Positions 1 through 13,340 of a DNA stretch of 64,000 bases are shown one piece after another. Source of the stretch: Larimichthys crocea (lineage: Eukaryota; Chordata; Actinopteri; Sciaenidae); NCBI RefSeq assembly GCF_000972845.2, contig NC_040016.1:6406701-6470700 (forward strand). The letters are read 5' to 3'. The translations under genes and the position numbers were made by a program. Every line of letters starts with the position of its first letter. The stretch's first letter is position 1. The notes under the pieces were generated by a model, which searched no databases, had not been told where the DNA came from, and was given only the letters and a program-made list of their open reading frames with translations.

Positions 1-2572
1 AGTGAGGTATTATGCATATTTATTTTTCTGTGCAAATGAGCCTCATTACAAAAAAAAAAAAAGTCCAAATCACAAACAGTGCTAACAGCCACACATGGTG
101 AAAATGGGTCTCCAGTGAGTTTGTGGTAACTGAACAAATATTGTCAAATCACTACAGAAAATAGCAGATGAATGAAACAAGGGCAACGTGCTCAGACGCT
201 GCAATGCTGCAAAACTTGATGAGCATATTAGCGCTCTAATATCATTAACGTAACGTTTTTTTTTGTGTGTGTGAATTGAGATGGGGAATCGCGTTTTCAT
301 GTGATGCTCAATTCATTCATCATTGCCTTCAATCCATTCTTTGGGAATGTTAGTCCTGTTACTCTGTCAGAGACAGCAAAGGCATGACACAAAACAACCG
401 TGACTGAACTGAACAGAGCTGCTTAAGGCTGTTGAAATGACTTCAGAACTGCCCCACTGTACTCATCCTGTACTATAAAGCAGTGTTTTTTTTTTAACAT
501 AGGCCAATGTCAGTCCTGCTTTAAGGCTGCCCGCTGTCGTCTTCGGCTGAACCAAGGGCATTTTTACTGATTAGACAGACACCGGTTTGATCATCTTTCA
601 ACACTTTTCCCCCGTGGCTACAGTTACACCTAGCATTAATCAGTCTTCATTAGCTCTGGTGTCACATGTATAATTCTGCTGTCATTTTACCTGCCTATAT
701 ATCCCCTCCTACTGCTAGATAGTGGCAGGTAGGAGTGACTTGGATTCAGTCAAAGGAGCCACATTGTCTATCCTGCGGCTATTTCCCTTTAGTCATTTTC
801 AGATCTCACTGGAAATGTGAAGGCATAAAGTCAGCTGGGAGACCGGGGGGAGCACTGGCTGTGAGATGGATGTCAGGTTCTACAGATCAGAGTAGACATA
901 TTTGGGATTTATATGGCACTGGATAAAATGATAAAAGCAACAGAAGATCAATGTGATTCCGTCCATTCACTACAATAACAAGCTTGGCTATGTTTGGGCA
1001 AGGCCCAGCAACATACATCTCCCTGATTATTAGCACAGCGCTGTTGCCCTCATGTCAAGCATTTTCAAGTTCTCATGCCTGAAGGCGTGACTCCTTTGGT
1101 GGAAACACTGCCATGAACTGGAATGACCTAACTATCCCAAAGGACATCTATTCTAGTTTAAGATCCTCAGGGGAAAGAGCGATAGCTGACGACAGGAAGA
1201 AAGTAGTAGAGAATTACATTTATAGTTCCTCTGAAAGTGCACGAGAATGGATGGGACATTTAAGAAAATTACACAAATTCATCTAATCTCAGTACCTCCA
1301 TTATGCCCCCAATTCTTCCTATAATCATTTACTTCTGCATGCCTTAATGGCTTATTTTTTCCTATCTTTTCCTATCTCCTTCTTTGTGCTGATGTATTTC
1401 TATAGTGGAATGAAAGACATATGGCAGCCTAAGGAAAAGAAAGCAAGAGAAACAGAGAGAGAGAGAGAGAGAAGAGAGAGCACAACCTATCACTCGTCTT
1501 GAGTGAGGGGAAGTGGGTAGCATTGGTATTCACAGCAGTCCCTCCATTTTGGATCTCGTTCGGTACTTGGCTGCAGCCAACTGCAGCTCTGACACATGCA
1601 CATCTCCCCCTCACACTGTTAGTAAAAGAGCTACTGTGTTAATTGGGCTAAACTGTGTTAGGGACGGGACGGGGAAATTAATGCAAGGCTGTAAACAGGC
1701 ATGGATGAATCACATCTGTCAGGTTTATGAGATCAAAGAAGACGTACGGTGCGTGTGTCTCTAGCATTTTATTTCCTGCGCACATCTGGTGAACTGGGCA
1801 ACATGCTCTACTAAGTGAAAAGCAGTTAAATGGAAATGACTATGTTCGCTATCTATATTGCAAATCACACTTTTACTAGTAACCGTGGATCTGTAATTGC
1901 CCTCCTCCACTGTGTTGTCTCGCTGGTTGAATTGCACATGGCCCTGTCTTTTAAATACATAGACTCAGTTTGAATGGAAGCCAAACATGACGCAAAACCT
2001 CTAAACATGAAGGTTCGCTTATTATCCATTGCAGCCTTGACTCAATAGTACTGAAACTTCAAGTAATTCTCCTCATTCCCCCCCAAAAAACCTGTCATCC
2101 AGTGGGTTGAAACAAACAGTGAAAGGTATGAAATAATAATACTGTATGCAGTATTTGTCAAAACATCACACTCATGTCTGCACCATACTGTACATCTACA
2201 ATGTATTTTTAAACTGATCATCAGCCACAGTACAGTCCTTTGTCAACCATGACAGAAGATAAATAACTCATATCATAGCCGTCCTGACCATCAGACAGCT
2301 GTAGCCTTACAGCATGATTACTTGCGCGCTCTGCTCCCTCTCTCGACATGTGCAGACGTATATCGGTGCAAATCAAATTAATGTTTGCTAACTCTCACAA
2401 CACAGGTGGTGTCATGAAGCCAATCAATCGTAACTCGTGATAATTCAGGTTTATTAGCATTTACCAATGAACCTAGTACAGTCAGGGATTCTTTTCATTC
2501 TTTTAATTATTTAATGGAACTTTGTTGATTGCAAAAGAGCTGCTTTATAACTGCTTTACCTCTTTAAGGACA

Positions 2573-2620
2573 ACTCTCTCTCTCTGTCTCTCTCTCTCTG
2601 TCTCTACCTCTCTCTCTCTC
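2573..2620. repeat. (CT)n microsatellite with TG interruptions
   Basis: Plus-strand CT repeats are interrupted by single G and A bases. The minus-strand frame across it (Arg-Glu repeats) is an artefact of the dinucleotide repeat. Confidence 0.9.
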
Positions 2621-2883
2621 AAAGCTAAAAAAAAATGCAGACCCAGTGCTAAAAAGGTTGAGCCGGGCAAATGCACTATACTGTATGTCACATACAGTAA
2701 TGTGCTACAAAAGACAATGTATCCTTTGGGAACTAAGCAGAAATGATGAGCAAACTGGTGCCAAAGTGTCATACTATGAGGTGTAAAATGTTTTCTGCTC
2801 TTTTCTGCTCTATGAAATGAATTTATTTCTATACAACAATCATATCATAATCACATTCAGACATAAAAAAACAAGGCTGATCT

Positions 2884-2918
2884 ACACACATACACACACA
2901 CACATATATATATATATA
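2884..2918. repeat. Compound (CA)n(TA)n microsatellite
   Basis: A CA run passes directly into a TA run, a common compound arrangement in fish DNA. Confidence 0.9.
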
Positions 2919-3599
2919 CCAAATTGCTTTTAGTAATTACTAAATCAGGTAAGTTAGTCTTGCTGTAGAGGAACAACATGCAATATAGCCTGGAAGCTGC
3001 AGGACTCAGTCAGCACAATATGGATCCAATAATTGTGCGATGGTGTGATAAAAATGAAAATCATCACGATCTGGACAGCTGAAATGGCAACTGTCCCATA
3101 CTTGGGTGACTATAGGTGTAAACTGGTCAATAGAAAATAGCTTAAAAGCTTTCTTTACAGCAACTTCAAAAAGACAATATTATTCCTGACAGCTCCTTTC
3201 ACGCCTCCGAGAAGGCAATAATTGTGTGTAGCGAGTGCGATGAGGGAATTTCAGCCACAGAAGACAGGTACATGTGTCACACAGATAGAGGCTGCTAAAC
3301 GCTTGGATACTTTTTCTGCTAACTCTTTCTCATCTGTCAAAAAAAATTAATTTACAAATAATTAATAACAATATATGTATCTGCCCGAGAAAAAAGAAGA
3401 ACAAGTCCCTCTAAATAAGCACAGACGTGCACGCAAGCAATTTTGCGAACCCTGCTAATTGCCAGGAAGGTCAGGATGGCGGCTTCCTGCTCACGATTGC
3501 TGCGTTCCAGTGCAATGTGTGCATGTCACTCACCGCTCTGACAGACTATCACTATCCCCCTGCGCACCAGAGGGTGCAACAACACTCACAACATCTTGA

Positions 3600-3920
3600 A
3601 CTCATTATTCATATCATTTCATTTACAAGACTCTATTGTAGATACACCAGGAGAGTATATACCTCACCATGGTGTTATACTGTTGTTGTTTTTCCATTTA
3701 TTGTATATACTTTTTCTTAAATTTAAATTTGCCTTTACTTTTTATATTTTATGTTCTATATATATTTTTTTATTTTATTTTATTTTTATTTTATATTTTA
3801 TTTTATATTTCATATTGGGCTGCTCCGGGACCAGGTGAAACCAATTTTCGTTCCATCCCATGTTTACATGTGTTGTAATGACAAATAAAACAAATCCTTG
3901 AATCCTTGAATCCTTGAATA
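3600..3920 (+). mobile_element. Possible 3' end of a non-LTR retrotransposon
   Basis: A T-rich segment (3690-3815) is followed by a short unique block, an AATAAA-like motif at about 3883, and a tail of three 8-bp units (tccttgaa) ending near 3919. Short tandem units at the 3' end are characteristic of several LINE and LINE-dependent repeats, and TTGAA-type tails recur in fish genomes. No reverse-transcriptase sequence is left, so the copy would be strongly 5'-truncated. The left boundary is uncertain. Confidence 0.4.
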
Positions 3921-6814
3921 TAAGAGAAAGGATTTCTTTATGTTTTCATGCATTTTTGAAAATTAAATCAAAGTCATACTGTAGCAAAGTGTTTTAACGC
4001 TTGTGTCTTACTGTCATACTGCAGTATACATATTGAGAATTCTCAGGGAACGTGTGTCTACTCATGCATATGAATGCGGATTCTATTACGCTATGTGTCT
4101 ATGTTATATATGTATACTGTAAATGCATTGTCACTGTAAATCTTATGTTAACAGTAAGTGTGATTGTTTAATCACAAGCCAGTAGGGGTGGGAAGGATGG
4201 GTGTAGAGGAGACAGAGTAGTGAAGGCATAAAGCTAAATGATGGAAATCCCTGCTGTCACCCAGGGTCCCTGCAGCATGTTCACTCAGGATGCTCATCTG
4301 TCTCAGCTTCCCACTTTAGCAAAGCGGTCTAAATAAGGAACATGAGAGGCATCCTTGGCAAAACCCTGAACCTGTCCACAAGGTCAGCTATCCCACCAGG
4401 GTTCTGGGTCACCGTCATGGGGGACTGGAGCAATCAGGTGTTAACATCTACACAAAGGGTGCCTCCACCTCTGTATGGTTCCAGCCTCCAGCAACAGAGG
4501 AAGTCAGGACTGAGGCTTGAAAAGCTGAGAAAGCAATAGCCAAGACCTTGATGAGGGAACAGATGTATTACAACAGATTCAAAACACAGTTCTATGAATT
4601 GAACATTGACCTTCCCTGTGAAAAGAACCCACATGTGTCAGTGAAAAGATCTAACAATACAAATTATTAAAGCAGTTCAAGTCACAAAGCCGCAAAAGGC
4701 GAGACTTTTATGTAAATTTACACCTTGACTGGACTACAAAGACAGGCTGCACTGGAGCCGATTCATTACGCTAATTTAGATACATAAAGAAATAAAGCAT
4801 GGCAACATACATTTGCCTGTTGGAACAAAAGGTAGAAGAAAATCAACTTAAACTGAAACATAAATGCCTTTTAAACATCTACGAGTGCAATGCAAAAAAA
4901 AAAGCCACCAAGTACGGCCCTGTGACATCGCGTCAGCGAGGCTATTTTGGTCCGTCCTCCACGCAGCTTCATGCCCCACAGGAGCGCTTCAGAAGCAGAA
5001 CATTTTGCACGCCACATTGTGTTGACTTAGTTACTACTTGACTTTGTTCATATTTCCTTGATAGAAAACTATTCCCCTTTTTGCCTGTTTTCATGATCGG
5101 GAGACTGCACAGGATGTTGTTTTATTTTCAAATTGACTCGATCCTGTATGCCATTTCTGTGTCTGACTTCCTGCCAGCACGATCTGCTCTGTGCTGATTG
5201 ACACGACTGGTCACGGTTTCAGTCAAAAATAGACCTGCTGCGTATTCTCGGTGAAGCAGAGTGGAAAGCAGCTTCCAGGAGCTTCTGAAACGCACTGTGG
5301 AGCTTCTGGTGGAATCACAACCTTCTTCTCGTCTGTGATCAGCTCCAGCGGCTGCGGCATAACGAAACACATTGCGGTTGTGCCCAGTGGAGGGAAGCAT
5401 TATTAGTGTGTGTTTTTACTGCCGTCACATTAAACAATTTGGGGATATTGATATTATCATATATTATTATTGATATTATAACAGCTACTTCATGATGCCA
5501 TTTTGAAGCTGCAAATGTTTGTGCGGTTTAAAGCAGGTTTAACTGAGTTCAGGCTAGGATATGTTGGTTTCAAGTTCAAGTTGGCTTTTTACTCACATAA
5601 ATAATGCATAAAATGCTCAGTTAATTATCATCAACTTCAGATTTAAAAGGGAACTTTACATTTTTGCACCTTCAAAATCCTCCTCATTCCCATTCCGCAA
5701 AGTGAAGCTCTTTGAAAAGTGTGGAACTGTGTGAGCCTGGTGATGTGATACTGGGGTTCAGCGGATGACAGAGACCCTATCATACACTGCCTTTGTTCTC
5801 AACCTGCTTCTTTCCCAAGTTGTTCTACTTGTCTGTAAAGTCACAGTTCACACACGGCTGTCTGAATAAAAATTATGCCACATTTTCAAGTCTCCTCTCA
5901 TTTCACTTATTCATTTGATTTTTCATCTAATTATTATTCAATGATGGTCCCTCTCTCCCAATGACAGGTGATATCCTGTGTCCCAAATATCAATTTTAAT
6001 GTTATGCGCTAGCTACAAACACATCGCAGTGACTCATGGGTTTTAATAGATTATTTTGTGAGCTGTCAACTCCAGGGCCTGTAATAATGTGACAACGGCT
6101 CATTGACTTTTAATAGGATGCAATTTGAGCTGAAACTCAGTGTTTAGAGCAGCAAAGTGGAGGAAGACAGCAGAGTGATGCCCCTGATTCCCTTAACTTG
6201 TGATGTTTCCTTGGGTTTTAAATGTGCTGGAAAGAGGGGAGAAAGGGAAAACAGTCAATGGAGCTGTAAATCTCAAGAAGATACCGAGGGGTTCGACACA
6301 AAGAGGGAGTGAACCTCGACTTTGTAATGCAGGAGAGAGGCATCAAAGACATTCAATGACAAGAAGACAGATGCAATAAATATTAGCTTTGAGCGGCATG
6401 TGATGTTGGATGATGACACAAAGCTGTCCGATATGGCTGTCACACAGTCACAGATTTAGTTTGTAAATGCTGCACATGGATGTGTGACCTATGGATGAAC
6501 TGAGGGGTTTTTCTGCTTGGATGAAGACAGAAATGACAAAGGGATTGTTGGTAGAGGGAGCCGGAGAGGAGTGGGATGAAGACAGGATCATTTTGACATT
6601 GCCTTTTCTGACATTCATAATGCTTAAAGGACACAGTGAGCATCCAGCGTCCTCCTCCCCTGTCGTTTTATGACAAGCTCAGACACTCCACAATCTGGTG
6701 GCGCGCAGGTACCATCACTCCAGTCATTATCTCACAAAACCCATTCCATTTGACCTCTGCAGTTGATGCGCATTATTCACGATAGGAAGAGCTCCAACAT
6801 GCACCTCAGCTCTG

Positions 6815-6960
6815 GTGAAGGAGACACGGGGACAGAAGAGAGTGCAAGTGAGTGAATGACAGAAAGAAGGAGGGAGACAGAGAGGAATGGTGGGAGAGGG
6901 AGGAGGGAGGGGGGCAGAGCCAAAGACCAGAGACAAGGAGACAATAAGTCTAAAGAGACA
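6815..6960. repeat. Purine-rich low-complexity tract
   Basis: About 145 bp of the plus strand is dominated by G and A without a regular period, including a run of G near 6908-6914. It is open on the minus strand only because pyrimidine-rich codons lack stops. Confidence 0.6.
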
Positions 6961-7101
6961 AAGCGATGAAGAGTTTAACAACTCAGGGGAGACAGATCAC
7001 ATGTGAGTGGTGCACCTCCATTAAATACCGTGGTCACCTTCAAACAAAAATAAAATGACCGCTGTGTGTCTCCACCCCATGGCCAACACCCCTCCTGCTT
7101 C

Positions 7102-7132
7102 CTCATTAGAGCATAAGTATAGCTCTAATGAG
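7102..7132. repeat. Perfect 11-bp inverted repeat
   Basis: Arms CTCATTAGAGC (7102-7112) and GCTCTAATGAG (7122-7132) flank a 9-nt loop. Beyond a small bulge, CCTGC before and GCAGG after extend the pairing. The function is unknown. Confidence 0.8.
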
Positions 7133-7367
7133 CAGGAAAAGGCCTCTGTGTTGTGGATAAGATGAATGAATGCAAGAGGCTACTTCACACCTCCTCTGCC
7201 TGATGCTGGTGCAGTGCGTCTATCACTGTGCACCATAGGAGGGAGCCTTCTGGTGAGTCCTTCAGGACCAAAGGACCCTAAGAGGCCCTAATTACATCAT
7301 TCAGATAATTATCCACAAAGCTGTTGTCTTGGGTAGCTATTTTGTTTGGGCAAAAGCTTCAATGGAG

Positions 7368-7425
7368 AAAAAGGTACAACAATTCTAGCGTGGAAAGGTA
7401 TCCACGTTAGAATGGAAACCTTTTT
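7368..7425. repeat. 58-nt imperfect hairpin
   Basis: Outer arms AAAAAGGT (7368-7375) and ACCTTTTT (7418-7425) pair perfectly. Inner arms ATTCTAGCGTGGA (7382-7394) and TCCACGTTAGAAT (7401-7413) pair over 13 positions with a single G-T wobble. They are separated by a small asymmetric internal loop (6 and 4 nt) and a 6-nt apical loop. The function is unknown. Confidence 0.8.
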
Positions 7426-9770
7426 GTTGACACATACTACACAAACAGGTTAGATATACTTTGAGATGAAACAGTAATCTTATCTCTTTGTGCCATATAG
7501 GCTTTTGTTTTTAGAATGCTTTGGCAAAGCTTTGTAGTGTGATGCAGTGAGCAATACTGTTCATCCAATGCACTGTGTGTGGCATATTTAGAGGTCTAAA
7601 AGACCTCTGGCAGTTCGTGATATTTAGACCCTGTCACTCTGTAATACCATATCTGATATCTGAAATAGTTTTTTTTTTTCCTCTTAGGCTGGCATAATAA
7701 AAGAGCTTTTGGCCATAGCAGAGGGCATTTCCAGTTTTACATAATTCATTCAAGTGTCAAACCGAAGAAAGATGAATATTGCACTGTATTGCTTATGATT
7801 TCCACATGGTACATCATTTCATTTCATCTGGTATGGTAGTGCCACCTTTTCTTCCTGTCCATAACAATAATATTCTTATTCTGTGCAGGGATGTTACAAG
7901 GCTAGAGGGTTTCTTTCCAAGCACAGAACGAAAGATAGGAAAAACACCTTTGACAGTTTACTATTGCAGTCTATTGCAAGGTGAACAACAGCAGACAAAC
8001 ATTCATAGCTAGTAAGGGGCAGTAATTTAGTGTAGTCAACCTGACCTGTGTGTCTATCTGTCTATCTATCTCTAGAGAGTGTTTGACAGCAGTGTATTAA
8101 GATGATTATTATACAAGAAGATTATTATTATACAAGTTTACAGATTGGATAACAGTTGGGTTGGATGGAATTTTGGCACAAAAGAAATGATGGTAAAAGT
8201 AATTGTCTTGCATGAGCTGTGAATCTGTGTTGTGAGGAACAGCCCGAGCTTCCGCAATATCCAAAACAATGACTTATTGCTGTTGAATGCTCTGTCGTTA
8301 CAAGTGCATTCTTTACACCAAGGGCTATGAAAATAAAAAGAACAAGGCCTCTGAAGTGAGGATTGGACATTAAAGGCAGTAAGTTATGAGCTTCCCAGAA
8401 AAGGTGGTATAGATTCATCAAGGCCAGCAGAAACTAGAGGAAGAGAGTGGTTGCTTGAGCTCAGTGATGGATTAAGCTGTCTGATGCTGCTCATGACTCA
8501 TATAAACTAATCATTGTTTGGAGCAGGAGTCCGTAGTGTATTACAATTGCATGCTGAAAAATTACTAATACAGTAAGCCTCTTTGATGGAAGAATATTGA
8601 ATTTATCTATAACAATCTTAAGTTGTGGTTATGTACTTTATTTGTCTACAGGGAAAACAGAAATATAAGATCCAAAAAAGGGTATTCACTGTGCTGATGT
8701 TGAACAGTTTGAATGCATGTCATCGTAAAACACACTCAGCAAGTTTCATTTTGAATGATTTTGCTTTAAACTATGTACCCTGACACTGGTTACATTGCTA
8801 CAATTTTGCTTTTCGATACATTCATAATGCCATCAGGCCTGCCCTAGTGTGCACAAGTTAACACTGAAATGGACAAATGAATATAACGAGGGGATCACAG
8901 ATCATTGGAGCCCACTATCTGAAATAGCATCTGCAGATCCCATATTTGCAGAGCAGTCGGTCGGAAACAATGATGCAATACATTACAGTCCACTTTGAAT
9001 GCATTGAAAATGGCTCTTTCAACACGTTTACAGCACAGAGGTGTATTATAATAATCTGTTTGAGATAGCACAGAATATGTAGCGAGGGTTCAGATTATTC
9101 TGGACTATTGGTAGCAGAGCCTAATGGACCCTCAGCGCATGCAACGAATGACTTCTTCTTACAATTGGGATACAAGTTGCATTTCAAGGTGTGAAAGTCA
9201 ATGTAATGACAAACAGCAGGAGACCTATGATAAAACAACATACTCTAAATGCTGTCAATTGGGCCCTGGAATTGATTATTTGAGTCATTTGACATGCCTG
9301 CTCACTTGCCAAAAAACTGCTTTTGCACCATGTCTCCAAGGAAATCCCTCTTAACTAAAGCTAATTGGCTGGAACACTTTGAGAGTTAGCGGCATGAGAC
9401 CCGACATAAATATCTGCCAATCAATCAGATTGTGTCCTCTTACAGGCTCTCTATCCAACATGGGCTGAAGCATGGTTTACAGCAAATACTGTGTATACGT
9501 TGACATGTCCTGAAGTGACTGACATGCCTCAGTGAAGATGTAATAATTCCCAAGGGTCAGCATGGCGCTCACATGCAATCCAACCCCACCCCTATGACTG
9601 TCATGGAGAAGACAGGGTGCCAACACAAGGACAAATTCTGCCCTCGTGTGCTCTTCATACCTATGTCAGCCATGACAGCCACTCCACTTATATGGTCTAA
9701 TGAGGTGGCTCAACAGCAGCATGTCACACATGCTGGGAGAAGTGAGCGGTGGAATGCCTGGCCTTTTTGA

Positions 9771-9794
9771 TTTATTTATTTATTTATTTATTTT
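9771..9794. repeat. (TTTA)n microsatellite
   Basis: Six tandem copies of a TTTA unit. Confidence 0.85.
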
Positions 9795-12700
9795 GAGAGC
9801 TTGACATTTTTTTTGTCACTAACTTTTAGACGGGTGTGTGTTAATAAAATTGCAGGCATGTTTCAGAGTGGGTGTGCAAAAATAAGTGTGTTCATGGATA
9901 ATGCTTTAACTAGGTTTGGTTCTTCCATTTTGCCTGGAATTACTTCAGTGATTCAGTTTAGACCAAAGTGGAGGTGGAGGCTGTTATCTGACTGTTTATT
10001 TCAATCTGCATATCATTTTCAGTTTCTTCTGAAGAAACTATTTTTCATTTTTGTCAAAGAGTGCAAACATTGTAAATTAACAACAAAGGTAATAATTTGG
10101 ACTCAAAACAACATAAAGCAGCATTCTATATTTTCCAGTGTGTGTTTGTGGGAAAATGCCTCCCAATCATTAAAAAAAAGTGTTTATCCAATTTCCATAT
10201 CTTCCTATTCATAGCCTAAATGGAAAATGTATACTACTGTAAGGCAACAAGGAGAATACTATGAATATATGAATTGCTGACTTGGGATGTATTTCCAAAT
10301 AACATGTATCCTGTAGATGAGATATCTTCTTATATGTCCCAGTACTGTATTTTCAAAGGTATTTCAGAAAAAAATATTTTGTTTACACAAGCCATGGTAA
10401 CAGTAGATAACCTTGTAAAAGGTGCCATTTTGCATCCAGACTGCTTGATTGATTGTAGGTTTTGGAATAAAACAGTTTGGCTCCTACAGCCACCTAGTAG
10501 TCAGTAAACAAGAGGCCTGAGCATCAGGGCTGTAGCGATGAAAAAAAAAAACAGGTTGGTGAACTATAAATGTCTGCAGCAGATCTCCCAGCTCTCGCTG
10601 TCTGAGATTTAATATACAACCACTGAAACCATTTCATATATTCCTATAAATATAGAATTTTATGGGGTACAAATCTTTATAGCTAAGTAATAAACAATCA
10701 ATATTCAATTGTACATTAGTTTGGTTATTGGATTTCAGATGTCAGCTGTCAAAACTATTCAAATTGTTCACAGGATTCTGTCTGTTTATCATTTTCTTGC
10801 CTCTGTACACAATGCATGTGCAAGTTGCCAATTGGTATTATTGGAAAGTTCCAAATGTAAACCATTTACATTTGTAGCCTAGACCATTGCCTATTAACTT
10901 TAGCCTGCTAACAGTATCCTGGTTGAATTAATCAAGCTTCAGACTCAATAATAACTAATGCTGGACATATGTAGTGTATGTATGTGTGTTCATCTTAATC
11001 ACTAATAAAAGAGCAACCATTATTTCCCATTTGCAACCACTAGCCATGTTTTTCTTTGGGAGGGGGGTGAAAATTGACGGATGTCCATGCTGGTGGGTGT
11101 GCACTGCAACACTGCAGCACTTTAATGTCATTAGCCTGCAAGCACCGTGGGCACAATGTCCGCTAAGTAGCAGGCAGGAGCAATTTAGAGGCGTGGGCAA
11201 GGTGAGGTTGTGTTCTAGACTGTCATATAGTGCTCAGTAAACAACGATTTCACTTGGATTTAAATAAATAAATTGCCGTCACAAAAAGACACTACAGCCC
11301 CACTGTGCATCCTCAAAGGAGCAAAGACCCTACAGCAAAACACTTAAAGCCAACCTGTTGCGCTAACTGACAGACCCTGCAGGCATAGGGTGTAAAAGGA
11401 ATTTCATCCTTAGGTGATAGAAAAAGTAAAAAAATAAATAAATAATAATAAATAAAAAAAATCCCCACCATGAAAGATGTATGTGCAATAAAAAGAGGAC
11501 CTGAAAAGGTGTGTTTATATTTATATATCTGAACTACAAAAAATCTGTAATATGTGGCAGTTAACATAAATCAAATGACTAAATCACTTTTTACATTTAA
11601 TATCTTCATATTAAGCTGAACTGAACTTACATTGAACTACCCAAAGACTGACCTTGATGTAAGGCTGGAAAGAAAGTCTTCGTTCTCTTTTTGTCTCTGT
11701 CAGAATGAAATTCTTGCACAGCTTGGGCACTTCCCTGACCTACAAACTGCTATCTGTATACCTTCTGTGTTTGATGTTAAAGTAACCTACCTTACAACTT
11801 TCACTATTACTACCCATCCAAGACTATCCATCAGACCAAAGTGAAAAACTAAAACAAACCAAAGACAGCTAAAGAAAATATACTGGAGCCACAGGCATTG
11901 AAAATACAACCAGTTTAGTTGTTTATATAAGTTCATGTTTTGTACTGTAAGCTTTTTGTAAACTGCATGGATCAGAATGACAATGATGCAGTTCAAGAAG
12001 AAAAAAAATAGCTAATGGCCTCGTGTAGATCTTGCTAGTTGTTTTAGACATCAGCTATGGCTATTTTTAATCTAGTAATGCCGCTGTTTCACTGAAAACG
12101 CTTTGAAAAAAGTTTTGTCGAACTGACTCTTGGTTTTCTATCTTACTTTGGTCTACTTTTTTCAAAACATGTTCATGATCACACACACATTGACTGTAAC
12201 AAAATTAAGTTATCGTGATGCTGCACTTTTATTTTGGCAACCTCTACTAATCTCTCCCTCTCTTTGTAGACTGGGGGCGTTTTCATGGAGTGCACATGAG
12301 AATGCAACTACATTACTCTAGCAGATGTCAAATAGAAGTACCTTGTTATGCTGAATCAAGTAGTCAAGGAAGAGAGGGTGTTTGTGTATGTAGAGGGTTT
12401 TGCTTGGCTTTTGTTTGGTATTTATTTTATTATGGATTTTTATCTATCATATTTGCTATTCCTGGGAAATGATGGCTACACTAACATAGTTCAAAGTAAA
12501 GTTGGAATCAGGTAACAGGTTCCTAAGACATTAGTTCCATTGGTTCCATTTTCAGCACTTACCAGGTAGTCTAACTTCTTTGCTTACTTTCCTCTAAGCA
12601 ATCTCCTTTTTGTCCAGTCTCTGTATAAATATTTAGTATCATTTCTGGGTGCCTACACATGGCTATAATAACAACAGTGGAAGTCTGCACCTCCACTTCA

Positions 12701-13320
12701 GCAGACAGGTTGAGAAGCAAGTGTGAAGATAAATCCACTTTTTAATCCCAAGCGTTTAAAAAAATAAACTCTGAGTTCTCCTCCCTCCCGCCGGTAAACA
12801 GCTCCAGATCAGAGCAGAATCCAGCATGACTCCAGGTGTTTATTCCTCAAGGAGCTCAGGCTCTGGCCCGTGTCATCTCCCTGAGCTTCTGAGGATAGGA
12901 ACCCTGGCCTCAGCAGCTGTCCCTTGGAAAGCTGCAGCTTCTGTCCTCTGCTGGTTCTCTACTTCTTCTGGACTTGACGCTACAATGACTCACGATCACT
13001 TTATGGCACAAGTGGTATTACAAAAAAGTACAGCCGAATCTGGTACACTACTTTCAGTAGATATTGTGTGACCATCACTGTATACTGGTGTTGGTAGAGG
13101 CCTGACACCTGTGAGACTGCTTTTGTTTGTTCATCATTGTCTGCTACATATTTGGTGAGAGTTGTGTAGTTTTTGTATGGAGACTAATCTCAGTACTGCT
13201 GGATTTAATCATCTTAGGGGTTAGCACCATAAAAACCGTATAGTGTGCTTTCAAACATCTTTCTGTGAGTCTGTTCTAAATCTGATGTTATGCAAATGGT
13301 CACCAAGAAACTAACCACTT

Positions 13321-13340
13321 GTATTGTATTGTATTGTATT
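13321..13340. repeat. (GTATT)n microsatellite
   Basis: Four tandem GTATT units. Pentanucleotide runs like this can mark the 3' tail of a retroposon, but no retroposon body is recognisable beside it. Confidence 0.7.

Larger units (their letters stand above)
1..3595. other. Non-coding stretch, simple repeats only
   Basis: No gene is visible. Reading frames are short and none has splice-site support. Contents include a GA tract at 1453-1480, a CT-rich tract at 2573-2620 and a CA/TA tract at 2884-2918. If the exon-1 gene continues on the minus strand, this is intronic. Confidence 0.7.

Noticed and set aside
9801..10214. 137-codon plus-strand frame
   Set aside because: TTG start, no promoter or splice context, A+T-biased residues, no recognisable domain.
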